This document shows positions 5,229 to 5,248 of a stretch of 5,248 bases of DNA, piece by piece. Every line of letters starts with the position of its first letter. The stretch's first letter is position 1. The position numbers and the translations under genes are program-made. The DNA comes from Candidatus Sodaliphilus limicaballi. GTDB taxonomy: Bacteria > Bacteroidota > Bacteroidia > Bacteroidales > Muribaculaceae. Under the pieces are notes generated by a model. It searched no databases and had not been told where the DNA came from. It was given only the letters and a program-made list of their open reading frames with translations. The stretch spans positions 1 through 5,248 of the forward strand of contig JAGHSP010000102.1 in the NCBI GenBank assembly GCA_018065815.1. The letters run 5' to 3'.

Positions 5229-5248
5229 GTTATAATCACTCATATATG

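Noticed and set aside
1..5248. CRISPR array, tRNA or rRNA gene, defence system or transposase
   Set aside because: I found no regularly spaced repeats, no tRNA or rRNA signature, and no nuclease, helicase, toxin or transposase motif. The four genes have ordinary assignments or, for the secreted protein, none.

Overview
The window looks like a chromosomal segment of a gut-type Bacteroidales bacterium (Muribaculaceae or Prevotellaceae are the likeliest families; I cannot narrow it further). Three things point there. One gene encodes a Bacteroidetes-style outer-membrane beta-barrel protein whose C-terminus reads YKGTGAGEN. Gene starts lack Shine-Dalgarno sequences and have A/T-rich leaders. Exact copies of the Bacteroidetes -7 promoter box TAnnTTTG stand in front of three of the four genes. 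All four convincing genes lie on the minus strand, so transcription runs from high to low coordinates.

Layout in the direction of transcription: (1) 5228-4453 is a self-contained unit with a TAnnTTTG box at the window edge, a small acidic secreted protein of unknown function (4510-5181) and a strong intrinsic terminator. (2) 4378-1921 is a second unit with a TAnnTTTG box, a 724-residue plug-plus-barrel outer-membrane protein (2154-4328), an imperfect palindrome of about 175 bp in the 3' untranslated region (1960-2135), and a terminator. (3) 1923-311 is a two-gene operon with a complete promoter (TTTG, 19-bp spacer, TACCTTTG). It encodes a ScpB/YgfG-type methylmalonyl-CoA decarboxylase (1058-1864) and, 9 bp downstream, an AlkD-type DNA alkylation repair glycosylase (311-1048). 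(4) 1-310 has no convincing protein gene. It holds a GC-rich, hairpin-rich block ending in a minus-strand terminator, so it is either a long structured 3' UTR of the operon or a separate small RNA.

The genes do not form one obvious system. The barrel and the secreted protein are envelope or secreted products, each in its own transcription unit. The decarboxylase fits the methylmalonyl-CoA to propionyl-CoA step of succinate-pathway propionate formation, or clean-up of stray acyl-CoAs. The glycosylase repairs alkylated bases. I found no convincing new multi-gene system. The parts most worth a second look are non-coding: the structured RNA candidate at 19-240 and the palindromic, probably mobile-element-derived, repeat at 1960-2135.
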